Source: CAMCSH01 sp043748535
Lineage (GTDB): Bacteria; Verrucomicrobiota; Lentisphaeria; Lentisphaerales; Lentisphaeraceae
Reading direction: 5' to 3'
NCBI GenBank assembly: GCA_043748535.1
Contig: JAYTMY010000319.1
Location: 1 to 25,179 of the forward strand
Length of the DNA: 25,179 nucleotides
The position numbers and the translations under genes were made by a program. The stretch's first letter is position 1. The number at the start of each line of letters is the position of its first letter. Below the pieces are notes generated by a model that was not told the DNA's origin, did no database searches, and saw nothing but the letters and a program-made list of their open reading frames with translations. Below, piece by piece: positions 7,912 through 15,756 of this stretch.

Positions 7912-8370
7912 ATGGATTTGACCAAATTATTGCCGGTTTCGCATCTGCAGACTGAGCTGATGGCGATGGGCCTGCAAGATGGACTGCGTCTGGCTGTGCA
8001 ACCCCTGGTCGATACCGGCATCGTCAGTGACGGCGATAAATTTGTCGAGGATCTGATTGTTCGCGAAAGCCAGTACACCACTGCGGTCGGCAACTTCGTC
8101 GCCATTCCCCATGCCCGGACCCATACAGCTTCGCGTCTCGGTTTGGCGATTGCCGTCTTCCCGGGCGGGCTGGATTTCCCGGAGGCTCCGGATGGTCAGC
8201 CGGTGAAGGTTTTCTTCATCATCGCGATTCCTGCCTTCGCTCCGGTCGCTCACATGCCCTTGTTGCAGCACATCGCCAAGTTCGTTCGCAATCCTAAAAA
8301 AGTCGAAAAACTGGTTGATTCGAAGTCTGCGGCGGCGGCGGTCAAGTATCTCTTGTCGTTCAAGGCGTAA
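7912..8370 (+). CDS. PTS EIIA domain protein (fructose/nitrogen type, PtsN-like)
   Basis: A 152-residue single-domain EIIA of the fructose/mannitol/PtsN class. The ATG at 7912 is chosen because AGGAG precedes it and the domain starts at once. The phospho-accepting histidine is H67 in NFVAIPHART, within the family context G-x-A-(I/L)-P-H. The flanking regions fit the EIIA fold (DKFVEDLIVRE before it; VKVFFIIAIPAFAP and HMPLLQHIAKF after it). No EIIB/EIIC transporter genes are nearby. It is therefore more likely a regulatory EIIA, like PtsN of the nitrogen PTS, than part of a sugar permease. It starts 2 bases after the zinc-ribbon gene (one operon) and lies 74 bases before the DUF349 gene. HPr/EI partners are not in this window. 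Confidence 0.9.
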   Translation: MDLTKLLPVSHLQTELMAMGLQDGLRLAVQPLVDTGIVSDGDKFVEDLIVRESQYTTAVGNFVAIPHARTHTASRLGLAIAVFPGGLDFPEAPDGQPVKVFFIIAIPAFAPVAHMPLLQHIAKFVRNPKKVEKLVDSKSAAAAVKYLLSFKA

Positions 8371-8444
8371 TTGAGGCACTGAGGGATTGAGATTCTGGCG
8401 TAAGGGCCTAGCTTCGGCGAGATCAACCCCCAAGCTGGTGAAAC

Positions 8445-11153
8445 ATGAGCCTACTCGACCTTATTCGCGCTGCCCACAAACACTCCAATCCCCTCGTCCG
8501 CTTTGAGGCTTTGAAGCAGGAGACCGATCCGGTCCGCCTGGCTCAGCTGATTTCGGAAGAATCCGATCTCGCCGTCGTCCGCAAGCGACTGGAAATCGAG
8601 AGCGATTCCGCCCTGCTGCGTCGCCTGGCTTCCCAGCTTAGCGGTGAAGCTGCCACCGTGGCCGCCCAAAGAGCCCATGAGATCGAATTCAAGGCCTGCA
8701 TGGATGGCGATGCCGCCCTCAAGCCGGAACAGCTCCAGAGCTGCAGCGAAAAAGATCTCCTCCGCTTGGCCAAAGGCGCCCATGGTCGCGACACCCGCCT
8801 CAGCGCCGCTGCTCAGATCCACGATCAGGATGACTTGGTGCACCTGGCGATGGGCGAAGACAAAGATCTCGCTCTTCACTGCCTGAGCCGCGTCGACGAC
8901 GCTCATTGCCGCAAGATCGCCGATGGCGCCCGCAATAAACATGTCCGCGCTGCCGCCAAAGACCGCTTGTCCGCGGCTCCGAGCCCGGAAAACGCCAAGG
9001 ATCAGGATGATGCCCGCCGTCATCAGCGCCGCGCCGAACAGATGATCCGCGTCGTCGCCGGCATGGCTACCTTGCCCGACTGGTCGCAGTTGGCCGCCCC
9101 GCTCGATGAACAGCGCCAGCAATGGGCCGAAATCGCCGCCCAGGTTGAGCCGGCTCAGCGTCACCGCTGGGACGAGGCCTTGGCCCGCGCCGAAACCGCC
9201 CAAGCCGCCTGGCAGGTGAAAGAGCGCGAGCGCAGCGCCCGTGCCGCCGCCTTGCGCGAAGCCGCCGCCCAGCGCGACGAAGTCCTCGCCGTCCTGGCTT
9301 CCGAAGCGCTCGTCGGCGATGCCGAAGGCAAGGTCGAGGAATTGCGCCGCGAGTGGCAGGGTCTTCCTGTCTTGCCGCCCGACGTCGCGCCTCATTACGA
9401 CGAAAAATTCCGTCTTGCAGTGGAGAAATTCCGCCAGCAGCAGAAGCAGGTCGCCCGCATCCTCGCGGACCAACATCGCAAGCATCAGCGCACCGCCGAT
9501 TTGATCGCCGCCGCCGGCAAACTCGAAGCCGGCCGCAGCGGCTTGGCCCACACCTACCGCCGTCTCCAGCAAAACTGGTCCGAGCTTTCGGTCAACGATG
9601 AAGAACAGATCAAGGCGTGGACCGCAATCGCCGAAACCCTAGCTCCCTCAATTGCCCTGGAAGAGCAGCAGCGCAAGGAAGAAGGCGGCAAGATCAGCGC
9701 CCTGATCAGCGCCCTTGATGCCGCCAATCCTCTGGCTTCGGAAACCGCCGTGCTCTGCACCGAGATCGAAGCACTTCTCGCCGCCGGTTCGCAGGGTGGC
9801 CAGCGTGAGCGCCTCGCCTCCGGTCTGCACCGGATGCAATCGCGGATGAAAGCCGCGGCCGAATCGCGTGCCGCCGCCACCTTCGCCAGCATCACCGCCA
9901 AGGAAGAACTGCTCAACGAAATCCGCCATCTCACCGCCCAGGCAGAAAACACCGGTTCCGCCGGCCGCGCCCGGGAGTTGATGGATCTGTGGAAAAACGC
10001 CGGTGGTCACAAAGGTGACGGCTCTGAACCTCTCTGGGAAGAGTTCCGCACGCTCTGCAATCGCATCTGGGAGCTCTCCGCCGCCCGTTCGGTCAAGCAC
10101 AAACAAGAAAAAGAAGCCCTGATCGTCGCTGCCGAAGCGATCGCCGCCGGCAATGACTGGAAAGCCGGCGCCCAGACCTTGAAGGAAATGCAGGAACGCT
10201 GGCGCCACATCGGCTTTGCCGGCAAAGACGCCGACGAAGGCCTGCGTCAACGCTTCCGCGCCATTTGCGACGGCTTCTTCGCCCGTGCTTCGGCCTGGCA
10301 CGACAGCCGCCGCCAACAGCTCAGCGCGGTCGATGACCGTCGCCGGGAAATCCTGGAAAAAGTGCGCTCGATCTGCGCCCAGCCCGATGCCCGCCACTCA
10401 CCGACGGTGAAGGCCTTGCAAGACGACTGGCGCCGTGCCGGCCCGCCCTGCCTCGACGAAGCGCTCAAAGCCGAATTCTCGGCTCTCTGCGATGGCTTCT
10501 TCTCCTCCCTGAAATCGCAGCACGAAGAAAAAGTCGCCCGCCGCAGTGTCGATGATCAGGCTCGCGACAAACTTCTCGCCGCCGCCGAGGCAGCTGCCGA
10601 TGGCTCGCAGTGGTTCCTCGCCAACCTTCGTTTCGCCTCCTTGGGAGCAGCTCTTTCGGCCCTGCCGCCGGCCGCCCATCATCAGGAAGCCGCAGCTCAG
10701 CAGCGCTACGCCAAAGCCCGTCGCAAAGCCGATAAAATCAGCGCCGACTTGTCACTGCCGATTCTCCTTAGCTCAGCCCAGGACCTGCGCATCGCCATTG
10801 GCGCAGAAGAAGGCGATGGCGCAGTTCTGAAAGAACTCTGTGCCAGCCTCGATGCCCCGAGCGATTCTGCTCGCAACGGCATGATCAAGGAAATGGAGCA
10901 GCTCGCCCGCCGTGAGTACCAGAAAGCTGGTAGCCCGGGTCCTGCCCTCGACCTCGCCGCCGCGATTCAGAGCGCCATCATGTCCAACTCCATGCCAGAT
11001 GTCGCCCGCGGCGAAGATCCGCTCGACGGCCTGCGCCAATGGTGCTTCTGTGCCGCTGCCTGGCTCGCCGCCGGTGGTGACGCAAGCCGCGATGCGGCCT
11101 TCCGCAGCGCCGCCGTCAAGGCCTGGGCCAAGTTAGCCCCTTCCCTGGCCTGA
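8445..11153 (+). CDS. Large DUF349-repeat protein
   Basis: A 902-residue, Ala/Glu/Arg-rich, almost entirely helical protein with no signal or membrane segment. Residues ~15-180 look like HEAT-type helical repeats (DPVRLAQLISEESDLAVVRK, then DKDLALHCLSRV). Several copies of the DUF349 unit follow, with the pattern W..(I/A)G...D..L...F...CDGFF. The clear ones are at ~575-625 (ERWRHIGFAGKDADEGLRQR) and ~655-698 (DWRRAGPPCLDEALKAEF), with degenerate ones near 299-340 and 508-552. Proteins of similar size and HEAT-DUF349 layout are known in gammaproteobacteria, where the role is undefined. It is the last gene before a strong terminator. The 5' gap of 74 bases may contain its own promoter. Confidence 0.85.
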   Translation: MSLLDLIRAAHKHSNPLVRFEALKQETDPVRLAQLISEESDLAVVRKRLEIESDSALLRRLASQLSGEAATVAAQRAHEIEFKACMDGDAALKPEQLQSCSEKDLLRLAKGAHGRDTRLSAAAQIHDQDDLVHLAMGEDKDLALHCLSRVDDAHCRKIADGARNKHVRAAAKDRLSAAPSPENAKDQDDARRHQRRAEQMIRVVAGMATLPDWSQLAAPLDEQRQQWAEIAAQVEPAQRHRWDEALARAETAQAAWQVKERERSARAAALREAAAQRDEVLAVLASEALVGDAEGKVEELRREWQGLPVLPPDVAPHYDEKFRLAVEKFRQQQKQVARILADQHRKHQRTADLIAAAGKLEAGRSGLAHTYRRLQQNWSELSVNDEEQIKAWTAIAETLAPSIALEEQQRKEEGGKISALISALDAANPLASETAVLCTEIEALLAAGSQGGQRERLASGLHRMQSRMKAAAESRAAATFASITAKEELLNEIRHLTAQAENTGSAGRARELMDLWKNAGGHKGDGSEPLWEEFRTLCNRIWELSAARSVKHKQEKEALIVAAEAIAAGNDWKAGAQTLKEMQERWRHIGFAGKDADEGLRQRFRAICDGFFARASAWHDSRRQQLSAVDDRRREILEKVRSICAQPDARHSPTVKALQDDWRRAGPPCLDEALKAEFSALCDGFFSSLKSQHEEKVARRSVDDQARDKLLAAAEAAADGSQWFLANLRFASLGAALSALPPAAHHQEAAAQQRYAKARRKADKISADLSLPILLSSAQDLRIAIGAEEGDGAVLKELCASLDAPSDSARNGMIKEMEQLARREYQKAGSPGPALDLAAAIQSAIMSNSMPDVARGEDPLDGLRQWCFCAAAWLAAGGDASRDAAFRSAAVKAWAKLAPSLA

Positions 11154-11169
11154 TTCCAAGCTTATCTCA

Positions 11170-11205
11170 ACCGGCCCGATGCACTTGCATCGGGCCGGTT
11201 TTTTT
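11170..11205 (+). terminator. Intrinsic terminator of the DUF349 gene
   Basis: A perfect 13-bp stem (ACCGGCCCGATGC / GCATCGGGCCGGT) with a 4-base loop ACTT, followed by seven T residues. It starts 16 bases after the stop at 11153. Confidence 0.93.
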
Positions 11206-11294
11206 CGACTGCGATGAAGGCTCCCTATCCCGGCAAAGCCGGAACCAAATGAACACAAAGTTCGTTGGTTCGTTTGGTTTTGGTTTTGGATTTT

Positions 11295-11551
11295 GCAGCC
11301 CCGAAGGGGCGACATGATCTCAGCCCGGGGTGGAGACGAGGAACGAGGCGCAGCCCCGGGTGAAGAGAAAATGAGGTTCGAGCCCCAGCGGGGCGACCTG
11401 AAAACTCGGGTGGATTTCAAGTTCGGATTGTCCGTCGATGCCGAATCTTCAAACCGCCCTTTCAGGGCTCGAATCGATAGGCCTGAAACCTGGGGTTGCG
11501 CCTCGTTCCTCGGCTCCACCCCAGGCTAAGCTCAGGCAGCCCCTTCGGGGC
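11295..11551. repeat. Long nested inverted-repeat element in a gene-free stretch
   Basis: The 436-base gap from 11206 to 11641 has no convincing gene but contains this element. Its ends are inverted copies of GCCCCGAAGGGGC (11298-11310 and 11539-11551), each also a small palindrome. Inside are longer imperfect inverted arms, 11319-11361 and 11488-11535, both containing GAGGAACGAGGCGCA followed by RCCCCRGGT on one strand or the other. A third pair lies further in: TTCGAGCCCCAGCGGGGCGA near 11376 against GGGCTCGAA near 11465. The whole ~257 bases could fold into one large hairpin. It resembles the GC-rich palindromic repeats scattered through many PVC-group genomes; it has no transposase of its own. 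Confidence 0.75.
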
Positions 11552-11593
11552 AAGAGAACAAGCCGCCAACGCCAGCCTCGGCTAGCTCATCAG

Positions 11594-11616
11594 CAGTCCC
11601 CGCAGTCCCCGCAGTG
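11594..11616. repeat. Small direct repeat GCAGTCCCC
   Basis: The 9-mer GCAGTCCCC occurs twice in tandem with a partial third copy (GCAGTGG), between the inverted-repeat element and the terminator of the next gene. No function is evident. Confidence 0.5.
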
Positions 11617-11631
11617 GTGAACTTTCAGAGC

Positions 11632-11663
11632 AAAAAAAAGCGGGCTCTCCCAAGGGAGAGCCC
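11632..11663 (-). terminator. Intrinsic terminator of the DUF5679 gene
   Basis: Read on the minus strand, GGGCTCTCCC / GGGAGAGCCC pairs around a tiny loop and is followed by CGC and a run of eight T residues. It lies 22 bases after the stop of the minus-strand gene ending at 11686. Confidence 0.9.
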
Positions 11664-11685
11664 TGAGCCTAACGGCTGAGAAGAA

Positions 11686-11874
11686 TTACTTCTTCTTGGC
11701 AGCGGCGGGAGCCTTGGCGGCCTTGGCGGCGGCGAGGATCTTGTACATGCCGGTCTTGCAGGTCTTGCAAGAGCCTTTCATGGCGGGACGGCCGTTGGCC
11801 ATCTTGACTTCTTGAGCGTCAACCATTTCTTTCTTGGCTTTGCACTTCACGCAGTAAGCTTCTTGGGCGGCCAT
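11686..11874 (-). CDS. DUF5679-type small zinc-ribbon protein
   Basis: A 62-residue protein with C8-x2-C11 and C36-x2-C39. The pattern is YCVKCKAKKEM...NGRPAMKGSCKTCKTGMYKI, which I recognise as the DUF5679 family. The four cysteines should bind one zinc. The C-terminal ~14 residues are an Ala/Lys tail (AKAPAAAKKK), suggestive of nucleic-acid contact as seen in other small basic-tailed proteins. The start has a good GAAGGGA site. The gene stands alone with its own terminator and is divergent from gmk. The 251-base gap to gmk holds an imperfect inverted repeat (AGCACGAAA at 11989 and TTTCGTGCT at 12018). Function unknown. Confidence 0.87.
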   Translation of the reverse strand: MAAQEAYCVKCKAKKEMVDAQEVKMANGRPAMKGSCKTCKTGMYKILAAAKAAKAPAAAKKK

Positions 11875-12090
11875 GGTGTATCCCTTCCGGGTTGATTTGG
11901 TGTTGTTTCTCTCTCTTGGGCTGAGCTTGATTCAAGCACCCCCATGGGCTCATTCTAGCAAGCTCGGACAAGGCTGCAAGTGCTGTGAGCACGAAATCAG
12001 CACAAATTCCGGTTTTTTTTCGTGCTTGGGTCGTGTTCAGGTCACTCGAGCTGCCGAAGCATGGCTGCGAATCCCCCGAAACGGGATATC

Positions 12091-12105
12091 TTGCGGTAAC
12101 CGCAA
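12091..12105. promoter_or_regulatory. 15-base palindrome upstream of gmk
   Basis: TTGCGGTAACCGCAA is a perfect 7+1+7 palindrome ending 20 bases before the gmk start. Its position suits an operator or 5'-UTR hairpin controlling the gmk-queF-prmC group. The regulator is unknown and no clear -35/-10 pair is visible. Confidence 0.4.
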
Positions 12106-12125
12106 ACGATACGAAAGGCGCTTCC

Positions 12126-12779
12126 ATGTCTGCTGAATATCCCTACTTCTCATCTCCAGGTGTCGCCTTGGTACTTTCTGGCCCGAGCGGCGCCGGCAAG
12201 ACCACCGTCCGGCAGAAACTGACCCTCCTCGCCCCCGCCTTGGAGTTCAGTATTTCCTGCACCACCCGCAAGATGCGGGCGGGCGAGAAGGACGGCCGCG
12301 ATTACCACTTCCTTAAAAGCGAGGAATTCCTCCATCGCCTCGAGAACGAAGAGTTCCTCGAGCACGCTGAGGTTCATGGCAATTACTATGGGACGCTGAA
12401 GAGCGAGATCTATGACCGGGTCAAGAATGGCCGCGACGTGCTTGTCGATATCGATGTGCAAGGCATGCGTCAGCTTCGCAAAGCCTGCGAGAAAGACAAG
12501 GTTTTGCGCCGCGCCTGCGTCTTCGTCTTCATCGCCCCGCCCAGTTTCGCCGAGCTCGAAAAACGCCTCCGCAAACGCGCCACCGACAGCGAAGAGACAA
12601 TCGCCAAACGCCTGCTCAACGCCCGCGACGAAATCGCTGCTTGGCAAGAGTACGATTACCTCGTCCTCAACGATGATGTCGACCGTGCCGCCGAACGACT
12701 CAACGCCATCCGCCAAGCCTCCGCCATCCGCTCCTCTCAGCTCCATCCGCTCGACGGCTGGCCCCATCTCAAGCATTAA
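12126..12779 (+). CDS. gmk: Guanylate kinase
   Basis: A 217-residue guanylate kinase that phosphorylates GMP to GDP with ATP in the cytoplasm. The ATG at 12126 is chosen because AAAGG precedes it and the P-loop follows at the expected distance; the frame is open upstream but without homology. The P-loop is GPSGAGKT (19-26). The GMP-binding segment is visible as SISCTTRKMRAGEKDGRDYHF and EEFLEHAEVHGNYYGT. DVLVDIDVQG precedes the lid region RLRKRATDSEETIAKRL. The length is typical. It is the first gene of a plus-strand trio; queF starts 36 bases later. gmk is more often found beside rpoZ or yicC, so this neighbourhood is not the usual one. Confidence 0.97.
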   Translation: MSAEYPYFSSPGVALVLSGPSGAGKTTVRQKLTLLAPALEFSISCTTRKMRAGEKDGRDYHFLKSEEFLHRLENEEFLEHAEVHGNYYGTLKSEIYDRVKNGRDVLVDIDVQGMRQLRKACEKDKVLRRACVFVFIAPPSFAELEKRLRKRATDSEETIAKRLLNARDEIAAWQEYDYLVLNDDVDRAAERLNAIRQASAIRSSQLHPLDGWPHLKH

Positions 12780-12815
12780 GAATTCAACAAAGAACAACCA
12801 GCTTCCAGGATCACC

Positions 12816-13274
12816 ATGAAAAAAGCCAAGACCAGTGTCAATCCGAAGATCGAAGGGCTCACCCTTCTTGCCAAGAACGAAAGCGGCTATTTCGCCAGCC
12901 CTGAAGAAGCCAAGCTCGAGAGCTTCGCCAACCGCCACCCGGGTCGCGATTATTGGATCACCTTCGACTGCCCCGAATTCACCTCGCTTTGCCCGGTCAC
13001 CGGCCAGCCCGATTTCGGCCACATCACCATCCGCTACATCGCCGATCAACGCTGCGTCGAAAGCAAGTCGCTGAAGATGTATCTCTTCTCCTTCCGCAAT
13101 CACAACTCCTTCCACGAAGAAGTGGTGAATCGCATCCTTGATGACGTCATCAGCACCTGCGCGCCCCGCCGCGCCATCGTCATCGGCAACTTCCGCCCCC
13201 GCGGCGGCATCGCCATCCATGTCGAAGCGGAATACCAGGCGCCAGAGAAGAAGGCCGGCAAAGCCAAGAAGTGA
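12816..13274 (+). CDS. queF: NADPH-dependent 7-cyano-7-deazaguanine (preQ0) reductase QueF, short type
   Basis: A 152-residue unimodular QueF. It reduces the nitrile of preQ0 to preQ1, a step in making queuosine for tRNA wobble positions. The catalytic cysteine is C59 in TSLCPVTGQPDFG and the proton-donor Asp is D66. The QueF NADPH motif is visible as ESKSLKMYLFSFRNH (82-96). A charged Lys/Ala tail ends the protein. No other queuosine genes (queC, D, E, tgt) are in the window, and the 36-base leader is too short for a preQ1 riboswitch. prmC starts 11 bases after the stop, so the two are co-transcribed. Confidence 0.96.
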   Translation: MKKAKTSVNPKIEGLTLLAKNESGYFASPEEAKLESFANRHPGRDYWITFDCPEFTSLCPVTGQPDFGHITIRYIADQRCVESKSLKMYLFSFRNHNSFHEEVVNRILDDVISTCAPRRAIVIGNFRPRGGIAIHVEAEYQAPEKKAGKAKK

Positions 13275-13285
13275 CGGCTTGAGCC

Positions 13286-14134
13286 ATGTCGAAAAGCCTT
13301 AAAGAAGTCCTGCAGCTGTCGACCGAGTGGCTGGCGAAATCGAAGTCCGATTCCCCTCGTTTCGAGGCGGAATGGCTAATCGGTCACGCCCTCGGCCTGA
13401 CTCGCCTCCAGCTCTACACCAATCACGATCGGACTCTCATGGAGAACGAACTCGACAAGGTGCGGACCCTGCTGCGCCGCCGCGTCGCCGGCGAGCCGCT
13501 GCAGTACATCTGCGGCGAAATGGATTTCTACGGCTTGACTCTGTCGGTCGGCCCGGGCGTGCTGATCCCGCGCAACGACACGGAAATTCTCGTCGATCAC
13601 GCCCGCCGTCTCCTCAAGGTCGGCGACCGTGTCCTCGACCTCTGCACCGGCTCCGCTTGCATCCCCCTTGCCCTACAGAAAAGCTTCAAGGGCGGCCTCA
13701 GCATCGATGCTGTCGAGCTGTCGCCCGAAGCCTTCACCTGGGCCCGCCGCAATGTCGACAAGACCGGTCTCGCCGTCAACTTGTTCGAAGGAGATCTTTT
13801 TGCCCCGGTAGCAGCGTCCGGCCCCTATGCCTTGATCAGTGCCAATCCGCCCTACATCGCTCGCGACGAAGCTCCGAGTCTGGCCATAGAGGTCCGCGAT
13901 CACGAGCCTCATCTGGCGCTCTTCGCTGAAGATCAGGGACTGGAGCTCCTTCGCCGCATCGCAACGGAAGCCCCGCTCTTCCTCATCCCCGGTGGCTGGC
14001 TTCTCTGTGAGATCGGTTGGCAGCAAGGCCCGGCCGTCTCGGCCATCTTCGCCGCTGCCGGCTTGGACAGCGTCCGGGTCGAAAAAGATCATGCCGGCCA
14101 CGATCGCGTGGTGATCGGTCGCAATCCCGCCTGA
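13286..14134 (+). CDS. prmC: Peptide chain release factor N5-glutamine methyltransferase PrmC
   Basis: A 282-residue HemK/PrmC enzyme that methylates the Gln of the GGQ motif in RF1/RF2, using SAM. The N-terminal helical RF-binding domain (1-75) ends in RRRVAGEPLQYICGEMDFYG, the family hinge. The SAM-binding loop is VLDLCTGSACIPLAL (116-130) and the catalytic motif NPPY is at 187-190. IPRNDTE at 95-101 replaces the usual IPRPETE. In many genomes prmC lies beside prfA; here it follows queF with an 11-base gap. No clear terminator is seen after it. Confidence 0.96.
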   Translation: MSKSLKEVLQLSTEWLAKSKSDSPRFEAEWLIGHALGLTRLQLYTNHDRTLMENELDKVRTLLRRRVAGEPLQYICGEMDFYGLTLSVGPGVLIPRNDTEILVDHARRLLKVGDRVLDLCTGSACIPLALQKSFKGGLSIDAVELSPEAFTWARRNVDKTGLAVNLFEGDLFAPVAASGPYALISANPPYIARDEAPSLAIEVRDHEPHLALFAEDQGLELLRRIATEAPLFLIPGGWLLCEIGWQQGPAVSAIFAAAGLDSVRVEKDHAGHDRVVIGRNPA

Positions 14135-14255
14135 TGTGCGTCTAGCGCAAAAACGATGTTTCCGGGCCTTCCATTCAGGCTCAAAAAAAGGGCCTGGAGA
14201 GCTCATGGGTAAAGCCGGAGCGACAAACTTGAGCTCAAAAAATAGGACCAATAGA

Positions 14256-14274
14256 GACTCGAGAGTCACGAGTC
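14256..14274. repeat. Dispersed palindromic repeat, copy 1
   Basis: GACTCGAGAGTCACGAGTC has perfect 6-bp inverted ends (GACTCG/CGAGTC) around a 7-base centre. Its 13-base core CGAGAGTCACGAG recurs at 20504-20516 (reverse complement) and 25084-25096. The palindrome TTGAGCTCAA lies just upstream (14229-14238), and a similar one accompanies copy 2. It sits in the 192-base gap between prmC and the transposase remnant. Confidence 0.6.
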
Positions 14275-14317
14275 CTCCTCCTTGGGTCTTTGGAGCTCCA
14301 GCTGGCCGGGAGGCAAA

Positions 14318-14351
14318 GAAACAGGATCAGGCGGCGGCTTGATCCTGTTTC
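14318..14351 (-). terminator. Hairpin at the 3' end of the transposase remnant
   Basis: A perfect 12-bp stem (GAAACAGGATCA / TGATCCTGTTTC) with a 10-base GC loop spans the stop codon of the minus-strand transposase remnant. It is followed on that strand by TTTGCC. Stem-loops overlapping the transposase stop are common in insertion sequences. It probably served as terminator or IS end structure. Confidence 0.65.
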
Positions 14352-15218
14352 AATTGCTGCGACTGGATGATCATCGCGATGAGAAATTCTGAGGGCGACT
14401 GCCCCTGTGAGCGCATCCATAAGGGGGAGTCCTTGAGGAGTTGCTCACCATGGGTCAGCGACAGCTCCTGGAGCATGCCGCAGAGGATCGACATCAACAC
14501 CGCATGACCTTCGATGGCCTTGATGGCGTCCTGCGCCAAGGGTGATTTGAAACGGGCATCAAGCTTGTCGTTGGCGTCGGCCCCGGTGCGGAGCGAGGCC
14601 ATGGCGATCGATCCGCTCCAGAAATACGAGTCGAAGCCGTGCAGGACATGCTTGAAGACGCGGAAGAAGTTCTTGATCACGGAGCGGCTTTTGTAGAGGC
14701 GATGGGCATCGGCGCGGACATCGAAAGATCCGTGCTGACCAGAACGATGTCGCCGCGCGGTGACGAGATGCAGAAGTAGGCGAGGCGAAGATCCTGGGGC
14801 GGCGCCATCTCCTTGGGCTCCGCCGTCGCGCCCTGGATGACAGCGTCTTTGCAAGGACGACCGCGCTTGGGCTTGATGCCGCTGGCCTTGGCCGCCGCCT
14901 TGCGAGCCTTCTTTTCCTTGGCGCTGGGCGCCTTCTTGCGGGTCGTGCAAAGCATGGAGCTGAGGAGGATCAGCTTGCGATGACGGATCTCGACCCCATC
15001 AACGGACTCGACGACGAAGGCGTCCCTTTCCTTGAACTGTCGACCAGCTTGACCTTGTCGCCATAGATCTTGCTGCGGCCGCGTTGACTTGGGAGGCGTG
15101 CTTCTGGTTCTTTGAAGGCGACGGCGTTCTTGGCGGCGCGGGTGGTCAGCTCGAGCTTGCCGTTAGAGGCGCGGGCGATTTTGAAGGCCGGACCGGTGCA
15201 TCCTTGCGGACGCCGCAA
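14327..15218 (-). pseudogene. Frameshifted, 5'-truncated DDE transposase
   Basis: Three minus-strand fragments in three different frames join into one transposase-like protein. Fragment 1 (15218 to ~15040) ends with RGRSKIYGDKVKLVD. After a frameshift at ~15035-15045 the reading continues as QFKERDAFVVESVDGVEIRH and on through the basic segment KPKRGRPCKD to LVSTDLSMSA. After a second frameshift at ~14705-14720 it continues as DAHRLYKSRSVIKNFFRVFK and HVLHGFDSYFWS, ending at 14327. The (K/R)YG-K-V-K-L-x-D and RLYxxRxxIxxFFRxxKH patterns are those of IS4-superfamily DDE transposases; the exact IS family is not certain. The N-terminal part with the first catalytic Asp seems to be missing. Two frameshifts make it inactive. 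Other short frames in this stretch (14677-14955, 14970-15218) are pieces of this gene. Confidence 0.78.
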
Positions 15219-15270
15219 GTCCCGAGGAATTGAGCGCCATGATGGCCGAGATCGAAGCGAAGATCAAGCC

Positions 15271-15756
15271 ATGATTCTCGACTCCTTCCGCCTCGATCCC
15301 GAGCTTCGCAGCTTCGCCCGGCAAGCGCCGTTCCCTGCCCGTTCCAAGCTGAAACCTTCATCGCCCGAACTGTTGGCAAAAGCTGCCGCGATGTCCGGCT
15401 TCGACAGGTGTTTTCTCTCCGCTGCGGCTCAGATCGCCTGGGGCTGCCTGTTTGAAGCGCATGAGCTCGTCCAGCGCCACGAAGGCCAAGCCGACGCCGA
15501 TTATCTCCACGCACTGATTCATCGCTCCGAAGGCGACGACAGCAACCACCGCTGGTGGCTGCGCCAAGTCGGCCGCCATCCCGTCCATGCCCGACTCGAA
15601 GCGCTGTTGCGGCAGACGCAGAATCTGCCACCGGAGTGGGCTCCCTTGGCGACGAAATGGGACGGCGCTCTCGCCGCGAAACTCGATGCCTCCGGACACG
15701 GCGTCGATCTCCGTCGGCTCGAATGGATCGAGCTTTGCGGCTATCTGCGGAGTTAA
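15271..15756 (+). CDS. Conserved protein of unknown function with HxxxHRxExDxxN motif
   Basis: A 161-residue soluble protein. The ATG at 15271 is preferred; upstream in-frame codons run into the transposase remnant. The central region (residues 60-105) has H80-A-L-I-H84-R-x-E-G-D-D-S-N, followed by WWLRQVGRHPV. I recall this pattern (HAIxHRxExDxxNAxYWxRxVGxHP) from uncharacterised proteins in several phyla. The clustered His, Glu, Asp and Asn could be a metal or substrate site, but no activity is known to me. The ribosome-binding site is weak. Its stop TAA overlaps the stop of the convergent transporter gene by 4 bases (15753-15756). Confidence 0.75.
   Translation: MILDSFRLDPELRSFARQAPFPARSKLKPSSPELLAKAAAMSGFDRCFLSAAAQIAWGCLFEAHELVQRHEGQADADYLHALIHRSEGDDSNHRWWLRQVGRHPVHARLEALLRQTQNLPPEWAPLATKWDGALAAKLDASGHGVDLRRLEWIELCGYLRS

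Noticed and set aside
8451..9572. 373-codon minus-strand open frame
   Set aside because: Antisense to the DUF349 gene; product looks like reverse-strand codon bias.
11372..11395. GGTTCGAGCCCC, resembling a tRNA T-arm
   Set aside because: No acceptor, D-arm or anticodon arm around it; it is part of the inverted repeat.
11293..11529. Short open frames in the 11.2-11.6 kb gap
   Set aside because: They lie within the inverted-repeat element, lack ribosome-binding sites and read as repeat sequence.
12780..12815. preQ1 riboswitch before queF
   Set aside because: The gap is 36 bases and has no C-rich pseudoknot pattern.
12150..13220. 356-codon minus-strand open frame
   Set aside because: Antisense to gmk and queF, both of which are unambiguous.
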